Shown here: positions 63,233-64,000 of the stretch, one piece after another | How positions within the stretch are numbered: position 1 is the first letter of the stretch | Layout: each line of letters begins with the position of its first letter | Source: Salinigranum rubrum | GTDB lineage: Archaea > Halobacteriota > Halobacteria > Halobacteriales > Haloferacaceae | DNA length: 64,000 nt | Direction: 5' to 3' | NCBI RefSeq assembly: GCF_002906575.1 | Contig: NZ_CP026309.1 | Location: 1,364,001 to 1,428,000, forward strand | Notes under the pieces: model-generated | Told to the model about the DNA's origin: nothing | Seen by the model: only the letters and a program-made list of their open reading frames with translations | The model's database searches: none | Made by a program: the position numbers and the translations under genes

Positions 63233-64000
63233 ATGCTCAAGATCGCTGGCCTGGCGAGCAATCGCGGTCGAAACCTCCTGCACATCGCCGACCGGGCACC
63301 CGGCGGCGCCGAACTCTCTGTCGTCCTGACGAACCGCGAGGGGGCCCCGGTCCTCGAAGAGGCCTCCGAACGCGGCATCCCCACAGAGGTCGTCGAGCGC
63401 GGTGACGATTCCCGGGAGGAACACGAGCGTCGGGTCACCTCGCGGCTGTCGGGGTACGACTTCGACGTCGTCTGTCTCGACGGCTACATGCGCGTCCTCA
63501 CGAGCGAGTTCCTCGACGCGATGCCGACGACGCTGAACGTCCATCCCTCCCTCCTCCCGTCGTTCCCCGGCACGGACGCCCACGAGCAGGTGCTCGATGC
63601 GGGGGTACGCATGACTGGCTGTACGGTCCACGTGGTCACCGAAGAGGTCGACGCCGGCCCCATCGTCACCCAGGAGGCGGTTCCCGTCTACGAGGACGAC
63701 GACGCGACGAGTCTGAAATCGCGCGTCCTCCGCGAGGCGGAGTTCACGGCCTATCCCCGGGCCGTGCGGTGGTTCGCCGAAGGTCGTGTCGAGGTGACCG
63801 CCGACGACGTGGCGGTCGACGGCGACGAGGGTGGTGACTTCCCCGACCGACGACTCGCCTCCGACGACCGCGTGTCGGGACTCAGATACGGCGAGAACCC
63901 CCACCAGGAGGCCGCGGTGTACGCCGACGACTCCTGTTCGGAGGCGAACGTCGTCCACGCGACGCAGTTGAACGAGGGCGCGAAGGCGCTGTCGTACAAC
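63233..64000 (+). CDS. purH: PurN-PurH fusion: formyltransferase and AICAR formyltransferase (partial, runs off the window)
   Basis: The open frame continues past the window end. Residues 1-190 are a PurN/GART-type formyltransferase: SNRGRNLLHI, then NVHPSLLPSFPGTDAHEQ with the Asn-x-His pair, and VDAGPIVTQEAVPVYEDDD with the catalytic Asp. After about residue 220 the AICAR-formyltransferase domain of PurH begins (SGLRYGENPHQEAAVYAD, QLNEGAKALSYN). Haloarchaea carry such fusions. It lies divergently from purB with about 170 bp between, including a TATA-like TTGTTTTTCC region. Confidence 0.92.
   Translation, partial: MLKIAGLASNRGRNLLHIADRAPGGAELSVVLTNREGAPVLEEASERGIPTEVVERGDDSREEHERRVTSRLSGYDFDVVCLDGYMRVLTSEFLDAMPTTLNVHPSLLPSFPGTDAHEQVLDAGVRMTGCTVHVVTEEVDAGPIVTQEAVPVYEDDDATSLKSRVLREAEFTAYPRAVRWFAEGRVEVTADDVAVDGDEGGDFPDRRLASDDRVSGLRYGENPHQEAAVYADDSCSEANVVHATQLNEGAKALSYN

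Noticed and set aside
1-64000. tRNA or rRNA genes in the intergenic spaces
   Set aside because: No T-loop-like GGTTCGAATCC with matching acceptor stems and no conserved rRNA stretches were found by eye; a tRNA scan program would settle this.

Overview
The window is chromosome-type DNA from a halophilic archaeon (class Halobacteria). The evidence is the high GC content, proteins very rich in Asp and Glu, archaeal TATA-like boxes a short way upstream of start codons with little or no leader, and haloarchaeal families throughout: a PGF-CTERM surface protein, a GfcR regulator, Tat lipoproteins, a Bat-type HTH protein and DUF7123/DUF7110-like proteins. The gene content resembles Haloferacales but a genus cannot be fixed from this sequence. 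No rRNA, tRNA, CRISPR array, transposase or integrase was found.

Layout. 0-3.8 kb: gatCA (tRNA-dependent amidation), a flavin-split-barrel protein, a zinc MDR dehydrogenase and a GNAT acetyltransferase. 3.8-16.8 kb: a potassium, amino-acid and sensing block with an APC permease plus stand-alone RCK/TrkA protein, two TrkH channel genes, a full TrkA, a HemAT-type globin aerotaxis transducer, a Bat-type regulator and a large PGF-CTERM surface protein with an unusual four-copy repeat. 16.9-21.3 kb: an SRPBCC protein, a reduced thioredoxin-reductase-like flavoprotein, a PQQ-like beta-propeller Tat lipoprotein and coaBC. 21.3-26.7 kb: a compositionally different, AT-richer accessory segment with an FkbM methyltransferase, a 32-bp tandem repeat, nitronate monooxygenase, an ArsR-like regulator, an FMN reductase, a quinone oxidoreductase and a broken VOC gene. 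26.8-33.1 kb: a complete mnhABCDEFG Na+/H+ antiporter operon. 33.2-42 kb: a DJ-1/PfpI protein, a DUF4396 protein and a dpp/opp peptide ABC transporter operon. 42-46 kb: a purine phosphoribosyltransferase, small regulators and a sugar nucleotidyltransferase. 45.3-49.9 kb: a haem-copper oxidase cluster. 50.6-53.9 kb: dph6, a 49-residue protein under a DtxR-like operator and two tandem PP-loop (PAPS-reductase-like) paralogs. 54.4-57.7 kb: an overlapping operon of membrane protein, gluconate-dehydrogenase-subunit-3-like protein and GMC oxidoreductase. 58-64 kb: a tiny PHD-finger-like protein, a DUF7110-like protein, a monothiol glutaredoxin, gfcR overlapping glucose dehydrogenase, purB and the start of a PurN-PurH fusion.

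Thirteen genes carry fourteen apparent frameshifts. Every one is restored by adding a single G or C to a run of 3-6 identical bases. This uniform pattern suggests homopolymer under-calling in the assembly rather than gene decay. Those genes are typed 'pseudogene' only to flag that the frame is broken as written; they are probably intact in the organism. The best candidates for new biology are the 57-residue C4HC3 protein at 58010-58183, the four-copy repeat of the surface protein, the membrane/GADH3/GMC operon, and the small protein under a metal-regulator-like palindrome at 51430-51596.
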